DNA from: Spirosoma endbachense
Lineage (GTDB): Bacteria > Bacteroidota > Bacteroidia > Cytophagales > Spirosomataceae
NCBI RefSeq assembly: GCF_010233585.1
Contig: NZ_CP045997.1
Coordinates: 3,971,715-4,035,714 of the forward strand
Direction of reading: 5' to 3'
Length of the DNA: 64,000 nucleotides
Shown: positions 52,991 through 62,192 of the stretch, in pieces
Numbering within the stretch: position 1 is the first letter of the stretch
Layout of the letters: every line of letters starts with the position of its first letter
Translations under genes and position numbers: made by a program
Notes under the pieces: generated by a model
What the model was told of the DNA's origin: nothing
Database searches by the model: none
The model's input: the letters and a program-made list of their open reading frames with translations, nothing else

Positions 52991-55357
52991 ATGTTCCATC
53001 TTTTCATCATTCACATGCAATTAGTTCACAATCGATACTTTTTTATACTCCTCGTTTGCGCTTTTTTCTCTCCGGCACTCTATGCTCAGATGTCGATAAC
53101 GGGTCGGGTTGTAGATCCCACAAACGCCCAACCCATTTTCGGTGCCTCATTACTGATTAGCGGGACGAATCGGGGCACTACAGCAAACGAAAAAGGTCAG
53201 TTCGAACTCAGTGTCGCCGAAGGTGATCAGCTTCAGGTATCGGCCGTTGGTTATCAGACGCAAACGATACGTATCAAAGCGAGTACACAAACACTAACCG
53301 TCGAACTGGAGTCGTCGAATACCGCCCTGAATGAGGTCATCGTTTCGGGTTATGCAACTCCGCAGACTATTCAGCGCACTGCCGGATCGGTGGGGCTGGT
53401 CACGAGTCGCGATATTCAGCGCACCAATGGTATTCACCTGCAAAACTTCGTGAATCTCATTCCAGGTGTTCGAGTAGAGATGCGAACTGTTGCCGCGGGA
53501 AATCGGATCGTTATACGAGGCTACGGCAACCAGACCAACTTCAATGGAGTAGGCTACAAGGCGTATCTCAACGACATTCCACTCACGGACGGCGACGGCA
53601 CAACTTTTCTGGATGATGTTGACTACACAACACTCAGTCGGGTTGAGGTGCTTAAAGGTCCAGCATCGAGTTCGTATGGAAATGCCTTGGGTGGCGTCGT
53701 GAATCTGTATACCGAGCGGGCTCCAGGTGGCAAAACAAGCATCAGCCAACAGGTAATGGTCGGTTCTTATGGCCTGTTTCGAACCAATACATCCATCAAA
53801 ACCGGCTCTGATAATACCAGTCTGAACATAAATTATGGTCATCAGAAATACGATGGATTTCGCATCCATGGCGGTTCTAAAAAAGACTTCCTGACGATCA
53901 CCAGCGATACCTATTTGAGCAGGAAACGGTCTATGTCTGTCTTTGTCGGCTATACCAATTCGTATGATCTCTTATCGGGTCAGGTCGATAGCGTTAACCT
54001 GCGGGTTCATCCCGATACGGCCGAAGTCGCTTACCTGCTCAATAATGCCAGTATCAAAACTGAGAGTGCTCGCATTGGTTTATGCCACAATTATCAGTTC
54101 ACGGATCGGTTCTCGAACAAAACAACCTTGTTCGTCGGTGGGCAGGTCATCGACCAGCCGTTTGCCGCTGGTGTAAATAAAACGAACAAGTTCAAGTTTG
54201 GCGGTCGTACCGTGTTTTCGTACACGGATGAATACAGTCGGCTTCGACCAACGCTCAGTATTGGGGCCGAGTTTCTGAAGAACTTCAATTTTGCCAAGGG
54301 CTATGGATTGGCGAATGGCATTCTGGGGGCTCTTCGCAGCGATCTGGAAATACAGGCCATGCAATACAACATTTTCGCGCAGGCAGGTATTCAGGTAGCC
54401 CCTAAACTGACACTTTTGGCAGGGGCTGGTCTTAATTACGTCGAGTACGGTATCACCGACATGCGTGCCAGTAGCACTACGCCTGCCTATGTAAACGCTT
54501 CGGGCTACAATCGATTTAAGCCCGTGCTGACTCCTCGCGGTGCCCTATCCTATCAATTGACTAATGCTATTTCGTTCTACGCCAGTGTCAGTGAGGGCTA
54601 TTCTGCCCCAGCCACAAACCAGGTCGTTATTGCGCAAACGGGTGTCGTTAATTACAACTTACGTCCCGAGTTAGGAGTCAGTTACGAAATCGGCAGCAAA
54701 GGTCGTCTGCTGAATCAGGCACTTACCTACGAGATTGCCTATTTCACAATGGCTGTAACGGATAAGCTCATACCTCAAAATTTTCCGGCCAGCGGAAACC
54801 AGCCTGCTTACACACTGACAACCAACGCCGGTAAAGTGCAGCACAATGGCATTGAAGTAGCCCTTCAATATGCGTACCGGCCAACCACAGGCGCATTGGC
54901 TCTGGTTCGGTCGTTTGTGTCATATACCTACAGCGATTTTTACTACAAGGACTATAAGAGTGACAATAACGGAGATGCCAGAACGATCAACTTCACCGGA
55001 AAGAAAGAATCGGGCATTGCGCCGAACCTGCTGAATGCTGGTTTCGATCTGGAAGTTCGTCCGGGTTTTTACCTGAACGCGACCATGATGTACGTCGATA
55101 AAATGCCGATTACGCTGGCAAATGACCATTACGCCGATGCATATACGCTGCTTAACGGCAAGGTTGGCTACCGGAGTGCGCTAGGAAATCATGTCAACCT
55201 GGATTTGTATGTTGGTTCGGATAACATGCTAAGCAGCACCTATTCGTCGCTGATCTTCCTGAACTTACCCAATCCGGCCAATAACCGCCCGCTGTTCTTC
55301 AATCCGGCTCCGAAAATTACCGTCTATTCCGGCGCGGCTCTCAAATACACTTTTTAA
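52991..55357 (+). CDS. TonB-dependent receptor, probably haem or iron-complex
   Basis: A 788-residue outer-membrane receptor. The true start may be the Met at 53015, which begins a good signal peptide ending LYAQ; the listed start adds eight residues. A CarboxypepD_reg-like domain (about 35-115, ITGRVVDPTNAQPIFGASL) precedes the plug (NEVIVSGYATPQ, then IPGVRV, VEVLKGPASSSYGNALGGVVNL) and a 22-strand barrel ending in Phe. It has no STN domain, so it is not sigma-coupled. Its position directly before hmuTUV genes argues for haem uptake. Specificity could also be another iron chelate. Confidence 0.93.
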   Translation: MFHLFIIHMQLVHNRYFFILLVCAFFSPALYAQMSITGRVVDPTNAQPIFGASLLISGTNRGTTANEKGQFELSVAEGDQLQVSAVGYQTQTIRIKASTQTLTVELESSNTALNEVIVSGYATPQTIQRTAGSVGLVTSRDIQRTNGIHLQNFVNLIPGVRVEMRTVAAGNRIVIRGYGNQTNFNGVGYKAYLNDIPLTDGDGTTFLDDVDYTTLSRVEVLKGPASSSYGNALGGVVNLYTERAPGGKTSISQQVMVGSYGLFRTNTSIKTGSDNTSLNINYGHQKYDGFRIHGGSKKDFLTITSDTYLSRKRSMSVFVGYTNSYDLLSGQVDSVNLRVHPDTAEVAYLLNNASIKTESARIGLCHNYQFTDRFSNKTTLFVGGQVIDQPFAAGVNKTNKFKFGGRTVFSYTDEYSRLRPTLSIGAEFLKNFNFAKGYGLANGILGALRSDLEIQAMQYNIFAQAGIQVAPKLTLLAGAGLNYVEYGITDMRASSTTPAYVNASGYNRFKPVLTPRGALSYQLTNAISFYASVSEGYSAPATNQVVIAQTGVVNYNLRPELGVSYEIGSKGRLLNQALTYEIAYFTMAVTDKLIPQNFPASGNQPAYTLTTNAGKVQHNGIEVALQYAYRPTTGALALVRSFVSYTYSDFYYKDYKSDNNGDARTINFTGKKESGIAPNLLNAGFDLEVRPGFYLNATMMYVDKMPITLANDHYADAYTLLNGKVGYRSALGNHVNLDLYVGSDNMLSSTYSSLIFLNLPNPANNRPLFFNPAPKITVYSGAALKYTF

Positions 55358-55431
55358 CTCAAACGTGATTGATAGCCTGCGATTTGTATCGTCTGACAAC
55401 GAATTGCAGCCTATAATCCTGAAACTTCCAT

Positions 55432-56298
55432 ATGAAAATTTTGCGAATAGTAGGTTTACTTAACCTAGTTAGTGTTGTCATAGCCTGTAACTCAGGCCAG
55501 AAAGAACAAGCCCAGGAATCGGGCAAGCAGCGAATTGTCTGTGTTGCCAAGCAATTGACAGAGCTGATCTATGCGCTGGGGGCTGGCGATCAGCTGGTTG
55601 GTGTCGATTTATCGAGTACGTTTCCACCGTCGACAAAGGACTTGACGAAAGTAGGCTATCACCGAATGCTCAACTCGGAAGGAATTATTGCCCTCAAACC
55701 GACAGTTGTTTATCACGATGGGAACGTTGCGCCGGAGGCTGTTATGCAGCAATTGGAGAAAGTCGGCGTTCCGATGAAAGTATTCCCCGATGCCCATAGC
55801 ATTCCCGAAACCAAAGCCCTGATTGATACACTGGCCGCGCAATTTGGGGCTCAGAAGCAGGCCGATAGCCTCAAAACAAAGCTGGATGCTGATCTGGCTA
55901 AAGCTGCTGAAAGTGTAAAGCAGTATAAGACGGTGCCTAAAGTGGCGATTATTCACTTTGGTCGAGTGATCAACAACTACCTTGTGATCGGGAAGGCCGG
56001 AACGGCTTCGTACATGCTCGATCTGGCTGGCGGTAAAAATGTCATGGATACGCTGAAGGGGATGAAGCCCCTCAGTCCGGAGATTATCAGCAAGGCCCAG
56101 CCCGATATTATTCTGGTGACTGATTTTGGCTATGACCGTATGAGTAATGCCGACAAACTCGCTACGTTGCCGGGTATTGCCCTCACACCCGCAGGAAAAA
56201 ATAAAAAGATCTACCGTATAGAAGAACATGATCTGATCTACCTCGGACCTCGCACGGGCGAGAACGTATTGATGCTCATGAAGCTGATTCATCAATAA
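55432..56298 (+). CDS. hmuT: Haem ABC transporter substrate-binding lipoprotein
   Basis: A 288-residue periplasmic binding protein with lipobox VVIAC (Cys19). It is closest to HmuT-type haem binding proteins: IVCVAKQLTELIYALGAG, then VGYHRMLNSEGIIALKPTVV, then the late KPLSPEIISKAQPDIILV. The two lobes are joined by a long helix, as in class III binding proteins. It lies 74 bases after the receptor and 6 bases before the permease. It should pass haem from the receptor to the inner-membrane transporter. Confidence 0.9.
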   Translation: MKILRIVGLLNLVSVVIACNSGQKEQAQESGKQRIVCVAKQLTELIYALGAGDQLVGVDLSSTFPPSTKDLTKVGYHRMLNSEGIIALKPTVVYHDGNVAPEAVMQQLEKVGVPMKVFPDAHSIPETKALIDTLAAQFGAQKQADSLKTKLDADLAKAAESVKQYKTVPKVAIIHFGRVINNYLVIGKAGTASYMLDLAGGKNVMDTLKGMKPLSPEIISKAQPDIILVTDFGYDRMSNADKLATLPGIALTPAGKNKKIYRIEEHDLIYLGPRTGENVLMLMKLIHQ

Positions 56299-56304
56299 GC
56301 GCCC

Positions 56305-57372
56305 ATGAAGCTATCATCCGTAAAACCAGGAAGCTGGTATGGATTTTTAACGATCCTCCTGCTGCTTACGGTCGTGGCAGCCCTCCGGATCGGGGCTGTC
56401 GATTTATCATTTGATGACATCGGGCATATTGTTTCGAATGGCCTGGGTTGGTCGGGGGCTACTGTCGATCCGGTTTCGAAGGGGCTATTTTTGCAAATCC
56501 GGTTGCCCAGAGTATTGCTGTGTGCTACGGTAGGAGCCGGATTGTCGGTGTCGGGTGTGCTCATGCAGGCTCTATTTCGAAATCCAATCGTTGAGCCGGG
56601 GCTGGTTGGAACCTGTTCCGGTGCAGCATTGGGCGCTGCACTGGTTTTTGTGTTGGGAAAGAACATCAACTGGGCTTTTACCGATGCCCTGGGTCTGTTT
56701 CTGCTGCCCTGCGTAGCTTTTACGTTTGCCTTTGTTGCGACATTGATCGTATATAAAATTGCGTCTTTGAGCGGCAAAGTAAATGTGGCTACGATGATTC
56801 TGGCGGGAATTGCGATCAACGCGCTGGCAACGGGCGGCACAGGATTTCTGTCCTACATTGCCCGCGATCCACAGGCCCGATCCATTACTTTCTGGAACCT
56901 GGGTACGTTTTCGGGAGCCGACTGGACGCAGTTTGCCGTTGTGTTTCCGATTACATTGGGAGGAATTCTGCTTTCCCTGCGGTTTACAAAGGCATTGAAC
57001 GTATTGATCCTGGGGGAAGATGAAGTCCGGCATTTAGGCTATTCTATCAATCGGCTCAAAATTCAGGTATTGCTGTTAAATACATTGTTGGTGGCCATTG
57101 GTACGGCAATGGTAGGTGTTATTGCTTTTGTTGGCCTGGTGGTTCCTCACCTGCTTCGGCTTTCGAAAACTTCCGATAATCGGTTTCTGGTTATTGCTTC
57201 GGCATTACTTGGGGGATCTTTACTGACAATGGCCGATACCGTTGCCCGTCGGCTGGTAGCACCAGCCGAATTTCCGATTGGCGTTGTGACTGCTTTCGTC
57301 GGTTCTCCGATCTTTATCTGGCTTCTCGTTCGAAATGCCCGGTCCTTTCAGAAAGGGGGATTTTATGCTTAG
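56305..57372 (+). CDS. hmuU: FecCD-family haem/iron ABC transporter permease
   Basis: A 355-residue inner-membrane permease with about ten transmembrane helices. Family motifs present: LPRVLLCATVGAGLSVSGVLMQALFRNPIVEP near residues 68-97 (here split for length), and VGVIAFVGLVVPHLLRL with GGSLLTMADTVAR near the C-terminus. This is the BtuCD/FecCD fold that forms a homodimer with two HmuV subunits. The gene starts 6 bases after hmuT and ends 8 bases inside hmuV. Confidence 0.94.
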   Translation: MKLSSVKPGSWYGFLTILLLLTVVAALRIGAVDLSFDDIGHIVSNGLGWSGATVDPVSKGLFLQIRLPRVLLCATVGAGLSVSGVLMQALFRNPIVEPGLVGTCSGAALGAALVFVLGKNINWAFTDALGLFLLPCVAFTFAFVATLIVYKIASLSGKVNVATMILAGIAINALATGGTGFLSYIARDPQARSITFWNLGTFSGADWTQFAVVFPITLGGILLSLRFTKALNVLILGEDEVRHLGYSINRLKIQVLLLNTLLVAIGTAMVGVIAFVGLVVPHLLRLSKTSDNRFLVIASALLGGSLLTMADTVARRLVAPAEFPIGVVTAFVGSPIFIWLLVRNARSFQKGGFYA

Positions 57373-58144
57373 AGCCGAGAACCTGAGCTTTCAAATTGGT
57401 TCGCAATACCTGGTCAGGGACATCTCACTAACAGTTAGACCCGGCGAATTTACGATGGTGCTGGGGCCGAATGGAGCTGGAAAAAGTACGTTACTAAAGT
57501 TATTGACGGGTACAGAGACACCACAGCAGGGTAAGGTCTGGTATGGCTCACAATTGCTGGAATCCATACCGCTGGCTACTCTGGCTCGCCAGAAAGCAGT
57601 TCTGTCGCAGCTGCTGTCATTGCCATTCGACCTGAGCGTTATCGAACTTGTGATGATGGGCCGCTATCCCTATTTTGACTTAAACCCCACTAGTCACGAC
57701 AAGCAGATTGCCGACGAGTGTCTGGCATCAACAGGCATGAAGTCCTTTAAAAATAGAGCGTTTGCTTCGTTGTCTGGGGGCGAAAAGCAAAAAATACATC
57801 TGGCGCGTGTATTGGCTCAGCTGTATCGGAATCCCGATGATCAATCGACAAAATACCTGTTTCTTGATGAGCCGATTTCAGCGCTGGATATACATTTCCA
57901 GCATCAGATCCTCAGGCTGGTCAAGGAATTGGCAATGCAGAATATGGTTGTTTTCGTTATTGTCCATGACCTTAACCTGGCCTTTCAATATGCTGATCGA
58001 GTAGTACTGATGTATGATGGTTGTATTTTTCGAGCGGGGAGCCCAAAAGATGTACTGACGGAAGATGCCATCCAGACGGTTTTTCAACTAAAACCCTATT
58101 TTTTGGCTCATCCCGAACTGGGAAGCCAAATCGCCGTATTTTAA
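57365..58144 (+). CDS. hmuV: Haem ABC transporter ATP-binding protein
   Basis: A 259-residue ATPase. I choose the ATG at 57365, which follows AAGGGGGATTTT (a good ribosome-binding site) and overlaps the permease stop by 8 bases. The in-frame ATG at 57335 lies deep in the permease gene. Walker A is GPNGAGKST (34-42), the signature LSGGEKQK (about 137), Walker B LFLDEP (about 165) and the H-loop VHDLN (about 199). This is the HmuV/FecE-type subfamily. It completes hmuTUV. Confidence 0.94.
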   Translation: MLRAENLSFQIGSQYLVRDISLTVRPGEFTMVLGPNGAGKSTLLKLLTGTETPQQGKVWYGSQLLESIPLATLARQKAVLSQLLSLPFDLSVIELVMMGRYPYFDLNPTSHDKQIADECLASTGMKSFKNRAFASLSGGEKQKIHLARVLAQLYRNPDDQSTKYLFLDEPISALDIHFQHQILRLVKELAMQNMVVFVIVHDLNLAFQYADRVVLMYDGCIFRAGSPKDVLTEDAIQTVFQLKPYFLAHPELGSQIAVF

Positions 58145-58164
58145 CTATCGGTCTCCCAAGAGTT

Positions 58165-58183
58165 TTAACCTGAACTAGGTTAA
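58165..58183. terminator. Small hairpin between convergent genes
   Basis: TTAACCT pairs with AGGTTAA around a 5-base loop in the 51-base gap between hmuV and the HupE-like gene. It is AT-rich and weak. Confidence 0.4.
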
Positions 58184-58195
58184 GGAAAGATCCGA

Positions 58196-59560
58196 TCAAT
58201 CAGGATACGCAGCAGGCAATTGCTTCGATCGCCAGGTCAGGTAAAGAGCTAGTAGGGCCAATACGATAAGGCCGTAGGGTGCATATCCGACGGCCGTCTC
58301 AATGCCCTGCGTCAGACCGTTTGCCTGGCCTGTTACGCGCTCGACAATCCAGGCGAGGGCGGCAATACCAGCCAGGAAAGACCCCGTTAGCCGGACGATT
58401 GTGTATGCTTTTGTTCGGCTCAACAGCATTAACCAGGGAATGACCAGTACGATAATCAATAGCTGCATCAGTTCAATACCCAGATTGAAGCCCAGAATGC
58501 TCAATGCCATCGGTCCAGCATCAAGTTGAAGGTTCACCAGCGTACTGGCAAAAGCCAGCCCGTGAATTAGCCCGAAACCAGCCGCGATCCAGGTTTCGCG
58601 GCCTGGAAAAATAGGCCGTACAGCGTGGATCGCCGACACCAGAATCGATACGGCAATCAGAATTTCGATCGGCTGCGACGGCAACCGGACCCACCCCAGC
58701 GAGCCCAGCAGCAACGTAATAGAATGCCCTACGGTAAAGGCGGTAACAATCAACAGCAGCCGCTTCAGGCTGTATCGAACTCCCCCAAATCGTCCCCAAC
58801 GCTGCCCAGCCACCAGCAGGGGAGCGGGCAACAACAACACGAACAAAAACAGCAAATGGTCGGTGCCTTCAGCAATATGCTGGGTTCCCAGCTTTACCAT
58901 AGCCGTAAAGCCCGCCCAGCTACTGCCCGACGCGATGCTGACCGGCAAAGGCAGAATCCGGTTGTTGACGATATCTAAACTGATCGTGCCGACCTGCACC
59001 GGTTCGACTTCGGCCAGTTGTCCCCGTTCCCAGTCCTGCCGTACCGACACCAGAATTTTATGGGTCATCACCTGATGCAATACGACGTCGTAGTAGAACG
59101 TAAACTGCCGAACGTCTTCTCCCGACGGGGGCACCATTTGCACCTGAGCTGTCAGTTCGCGGTATACGCCGTTAATTGGATTCTGAGATTCATGGACGAT
59201 CAACTCACCGACCGATACGTTCCAGAAACGCCCGCTGGGGCTTTGTGGGCGAACATGCGTTTTGAGGTACGCCCGCAGTTGTGGTCCCAACCGCGACACC
59301 AGCCCCGCCGACGAATCGTTGACTGCATGCCCCCAGGCTGATTGCAGTTCGACCAGGGGAATTTGCAGTTCCACATCGATGCGGCTGGCGTGGATGTTGA
59401 GCAGCACCACTGAGTTCGGCATGGGGTGAGCGAAAGCCGACTCAGGATGGTCTACCACCAACCCAAGTACGATGAAAAACAACAACCATCCGGATAAACG
59501 GGTGTTGATCAGGCATAGCTGGTTCTTTAAAAAATACGTTACCATCATTTTATTTTTCAA
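58196..59560 (-). CDS. HupE/UreJ-family membrane protein with exported N-terminal domain
   Basis: A 454-residue protein of the HupE/UreJ_2 type. A leader ends AFAHPMPNS. The extracytoplasmic domain (about 45-220) has HPMPNSVVLLNIH and a run of beta strands. The C-terminal half has about seven helices with the family motifs VKLGTQHIAEGTDHLLFLFVLLLPAP and FTVGHSITLLLG, where His residues may bind metal, and LIHGLAFASTL. HupE proteins are linked to nickel or cobalt uptake, but this longer variant with an N-terminal exported domain is less well understood. It lies near the DUF3500 gene, 203 bases away on the same strand, and converges with the haem operon. Confidence 0.88.
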   Translation of the reverse strand: MKNKMMVTYFLKNQLCLINTRLSGWLLFFIVLGLVVDHPESAFAHPMPNSVVLLNIHASRIDVELQIPLVELQSAWGHAVNDSSAGLVSRLGPQLRAYLKTHVRPQSPSGRFWNVSVGELIVHESQNPINGVYRELTAQVQMVPPSGEDVRQFTFYYDVVLHQVMTHKILVSVRQDWERGQLAEVEPVQVGTISLDIVNNRILPLPVSIASGSSWAGFTAMVKLGTQHIAEGTDHLLFLFVLLLPAPLLVAGQRWGRFGGVRYSLKRLLLIVTAFTVGHSITLLLGSLGWVRLPSQPIEILIAVSILVSAIHAVRPIFPGRETWIAAGFGLIHGLAFASTLVNLQLDAGPMALSILGFNLGIELMQLLIIVLVIPWLMLLSRTKAYTIVRLTGSFLAGIAALAWIVERVTGQANGLTQGIETAVGYAPYGLIVLALLALYLTWRSKQLPAAYPD

Positions 59561-59574
59561 TTATTTCGTACCGG

Positions 59575-59757
59575 CATAGTCTGCCGGGCAAGCCAGAGGT
59601 GTGCGGATGCGGGAGTCCCTGACTACTTACACCTCCCTGATACGAAAACTTGATCCATACGTTCGACCCATCAATACGAATGTAATCAATCTGTGCCGTT
59701 ACACTCCTACTACCGGAGTAGGCCCTCAGCGGATACCAAATAGGCAGGAGCCAGATG
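59575..59757 (-). pseudogene. Decayed C-terminal fragment of a DUF3500 protein
   Basis: The minus strand here encodes IWYPLRAYSGSRSVTAQIDYIRIDG and then VWIKFSYQGGV, the same segment as FSGTTAMSSQGDYVRIDG and VWIEFSYQGGV at the end of the neighbouring DUF3500 protein. The end, around ARQT and DYAGTK in shifted frames, also matches that protein's DHTSDYGGN. No N-terminal part remains and the reading frame is broken. It lies directly after the intact gene's stop at 59763. Confidence 0.7.
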
Positions 59758-59762
59758 GAACT

Positions 59763-61214
59763 CTAATTACCGCCATAGTCACTGGTATGATCGCGCCATA
59801 CGGAGTGGGAATGGGGCGTGTTTTTGATGATGACCCCACCCTGATACGAAAATTCGATCCACACACTCGGTCCATCAATGCGTACATAATCACCCTGAGA
59901 ACTCATAGCGGTTGTCCCCGAAAACGCTACATATGTGTTCGCTAGCTCCGAGGTGTATTTGGTTAGAATGGTGGCCGCCGTGGTTGCATCCAGATCGTTG
60001 ACGTAAAGCTTGATGGCATTCAGCACCAGCGTCTGTTTATCCGAACTTAGACTTCCTACCTGTAAGCCCACTTTGGTCGTTGGAAACTTACTATCCTGAC
60101 CCGGCCCCAGCACTAAGTCGGAGAACGTACCCGACAACCTGGCTGTCGTTTGCTCAGCGGTGCTCAAGCCCGTTAGCATAGCCGCAAAGGCCACCCGTTC
60201 CTGTTCAAACGCCTGGTATGTCCGGTTAGCAGCCGTCACAGCTGCCTGGGGCTCGACTCCCCGAAAGGCAGGTGTCACCCCAGTGATGGCCCCGGCATTG
60301 AAGGTGTACGGTTGGGTGTAATGGTGACCCGTAAACAGAATCGACCACAAACCTGTCGTGCTGGGCGTACCCAGAATGGAGAGGTAATAATTGCCTGCCC
60401 CGTAGTCAGAACCTCCACCGATGGTGTTGAGATAATCGTCGGCCACCAGGTTACCCATCATTTCGTCGTAGCCTTCGTTCGTGACATTCTGGGCCAGTAC
60501 CGTCACCATCAGGTTGCGAAAAGCGGCAAGTTGTGTTGCGTTGAGTGCCCCCAGATTGATACCGATTCGGGCAGAAAGGCCTGCTGGCAGATTGGACCAT
60601 TTTTGGGCATTGGTCTTTGAGTAGGTTAGCTGAGTGGTGGCTAACTGGGTGCTGCTTAGCGTAGCCTTAAAGGCTTCGGTCAGGCAGACGATCTGGGCCA
60701 CACCCGTGGATGCGCAGGTAGTCGAAGTCGTCGTTGTTGATAGCGCGGTGGTGACAGTACTGGAATTGGTCGTTGTTGTGGTTCCAGAACTGGTTCCGCT
60801 CACCGTCAGGGCCAGACTACAACTCTGTCCACCAAAACTGAGTGCGAACGTAGCCGATCCACTTCCCGATGGCGTACCGCTGATCGCGTACGTCAGGTTA
60901 CCGGCTCCGCTGGCCAGGGTTCCAGCTTGCAATGTTGCATTCAGACCGGTTACGCCCGTTGACGCAACGGCACTACCTGCGGAATAGGCGACCCCATTAC
61001 CCCCTGTAAAAGGAACCGTAGCCGTTCCGGTAAAAGCCGTGCCGCTAACGGCAGAGGTCGAAAACGTGGCAGAACCACAGCTCAATGCACTGACTGTTGC
61101 TGTAGTAGGCGTAACGGTCCCTAAGTTGTCGGGCGTATTACAGGACTCTATCACAGCTAAACTGCTAGTGATCAGCAATAGTAGAGCGATAATATTCACG
61201 ATGTTCCTTTTCAT
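59763..61214 (-). CDS. DUF3500 domain protein with Ser/Thr/Gly-rich linker
   Basis: A 483-residue exported protein. The leader is hydrophobic and carries a Cys near residue 25 (lipobox weak). Residues ~28-180 form a low-complexity stretch of Ser, Thr, Ala and Gly with repeated strands (SGTAFTGTATVPFTGGN, then TTTTNSSTVTTALSTTT), a likely exported Ig-like domain plus linker. The DUF3500 domain follows at ~190-475 (KTNAQKWSNLPAG, GLWSILFTGHHYTQ, FRGVEPQAA, then GDYVRIDGPSVWIEFSYQGG and HSVWRDHTSDYG). It converges on no known pathway. It shares strand and position with the HupE-like gene, which occurs beside DUF3500 genes in other genomes. Function unknown. Confidence 0.88.
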   Translation of the reverse strand: MKRNIVNIIALLLLITSSLAVIESCNTPDNLGTVTPTTATVSALSCGSATFSTSAVSGTAFTGTATVPFTGGNGVAYSAGSAVASTGVTGLNATLQAGTLASGAGNLTYAISGTPSGSGSATFALSFGGQSCSLALTVSGTSSGTTTTTNSSTVTTALSTTTTSTTCASTGVAQIVCLTEAFKATLSSTQLATTQLTYSKTNAQKWSNLPAGLSARIGINLGALNATQLAAFRNLMVTVLAQNVTNEGYDEMMGNLVADDYLNTIGGGSDYGAGNYYLSILGTPSTTGLWSILFTGHHYTQPYTFNAGAITGVTPAFRGVEPQAAVTAANRTYQAFEQERVAFAAMLTGLSTAEQTTARLSGTFSDLVLGPGQDSKFPTTKVGLQVGSLSSDKQTLVLNAIKLYVNDLDATTAATILTKYTSELANTYVAFSGTTAMSSQGDYVRIDGPSVWIEFSYQGGVIIKNTPHSHSVWRDHTSDYGGN

Positions 61215-61386
61215 AATAAATGTAGTCTATTCGCTCAGGCAAACTGGTTTTAAATTAATTTACTCGGTAGCCTGCCTGCATGTTTCAACAAAGTCGGGCC
61301 CAGGGGTAAAGAGTCTGCAAATTGGGGTGAACGGGTCCTTTTGTTAGTAAACGGACTGAAAGCCAGGGTGATTTTTATCTCATTAA

Positions 61387-61493
61387 GACTTTCACCTGGA
61401 GCCACAGTTATTGATGCTGCTCCTGATCGCCGTTGCGACCGTCCGCGGCTGCGGTGGCACGGCACCGGTGAACCGTGGCTCCAGGTGAAAGTC
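61387..61493. repeat. Palindromic element R2, copy 3
   Basis: The outer arms 61387-61405 and 61475-61493 pair perfectly over 19 bases. Read on the minus strand, the inner part has GCCGTGCCACCGCAGCCG, GTCGCAACGGCG and then ATAACTGTGGC, the same blocks in the same order as copy 1. The arms themselves have no sequence in common with the other copies. It lies one base after the LytTR stop codon, in terminator position. Confidence 0.75.
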
Positions 61494-62192
61494 CTATTTC
61501 ATGAACAGGCTAAAAAAATCTTTTTCATAGCTACTCCCGATTGGAATTTCCTCCTCACCTATCAAAATCATACGCCCACGAATCGTCTGAATTTTGTTGA
61601 CCGCGACAATGAAGGAGCGATGAACGCGAATGAATTTAGTAGCTGGCAGTTTATCCAGCATAGCTTTCATCGTAAGCCGTAAGACCAGCGAAGGCGAATC
61701 AAGTAAATGAATCTTTAGGTAGTTATCCAATCCCTCGATAAAAATAATCTCGGAAACAGTAACCTTTACCAGTCCGTAATCAGCCCGAAAGAATAGCTGT
61801 TTGGGTTCAGTTTCTTCCAGTGAATCCGTTTGTTGGAGAACCCGCCACCGCGCATGGGCTCGCTGCATCGCTTTGCTGAACCGATCGAAGGTGTAGGGTT
61901 TCAACAGATAATCCACGGCCTCCACGTCATAGCTTTCCAGCGCATACTCGCTATAGGCCGTCGTAAAAACAACGAGGGTTTGTTGGGTGATGGATTTAAA
62001 AAAAGCTAATCCCGACTCCTTTGGCATATTGATGTCTAAAAAGATCAAATCGACCGGATTCATTTCCAGATACAGGCGGGCTTCGCCGGTACGGGTGAAC
62101 GTTTTGGCCAGGTCTACAAAATCAATTCGGCTGCAAAAAGCCTCTATGACATCCAGGGCAGGGCGTTCGTCGTCGAGTGCAATGGCTTTCAT
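61494..62192 (-). CDS. LytTR-family response regulator
   Basis: A 232-residue regulator. The receiver (about 1-115) has acidic residues at 7-9, phosphoacceptor Asp53 in FLDINMP, and FTTAYSEYALESYDVEAVDYLLKPYTF. The LytTR DNA-binding domain (about 130-232) has FFRADYGLVKVTVSEIIFIEGLDNYLKIHL, FIRVHRSFIVAVNKI and GEEEIPIGSSY. Its start overlaps the kinase stop by four bases (ATGA), so the pair is cognate and translationally coupled. The hairpin element R2 copy 3 immediately follows its stop. Confidence 0.95.
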   Translation of the reverse strand: MKAIALDDERPALDVIEAFCSRIDFVDLAKTFTRTGEARLYLEMNPVDLIFLDINMPKESGLAFFKSITQQTLVVFTTAYSEYALESYDVEAVDYLLKPYTFDRFSKAMQRAHARWRVLQQTDSLEETEPKQLFFRADYGLVKVTVSEIIFIEGLDNYLKIHLLDSPSLVLRLTMKAMLDKLPATKFIRVHRSFIVAVNKIQTIRGRMILIGEEEIPIGSSYEKDFFSLFMK

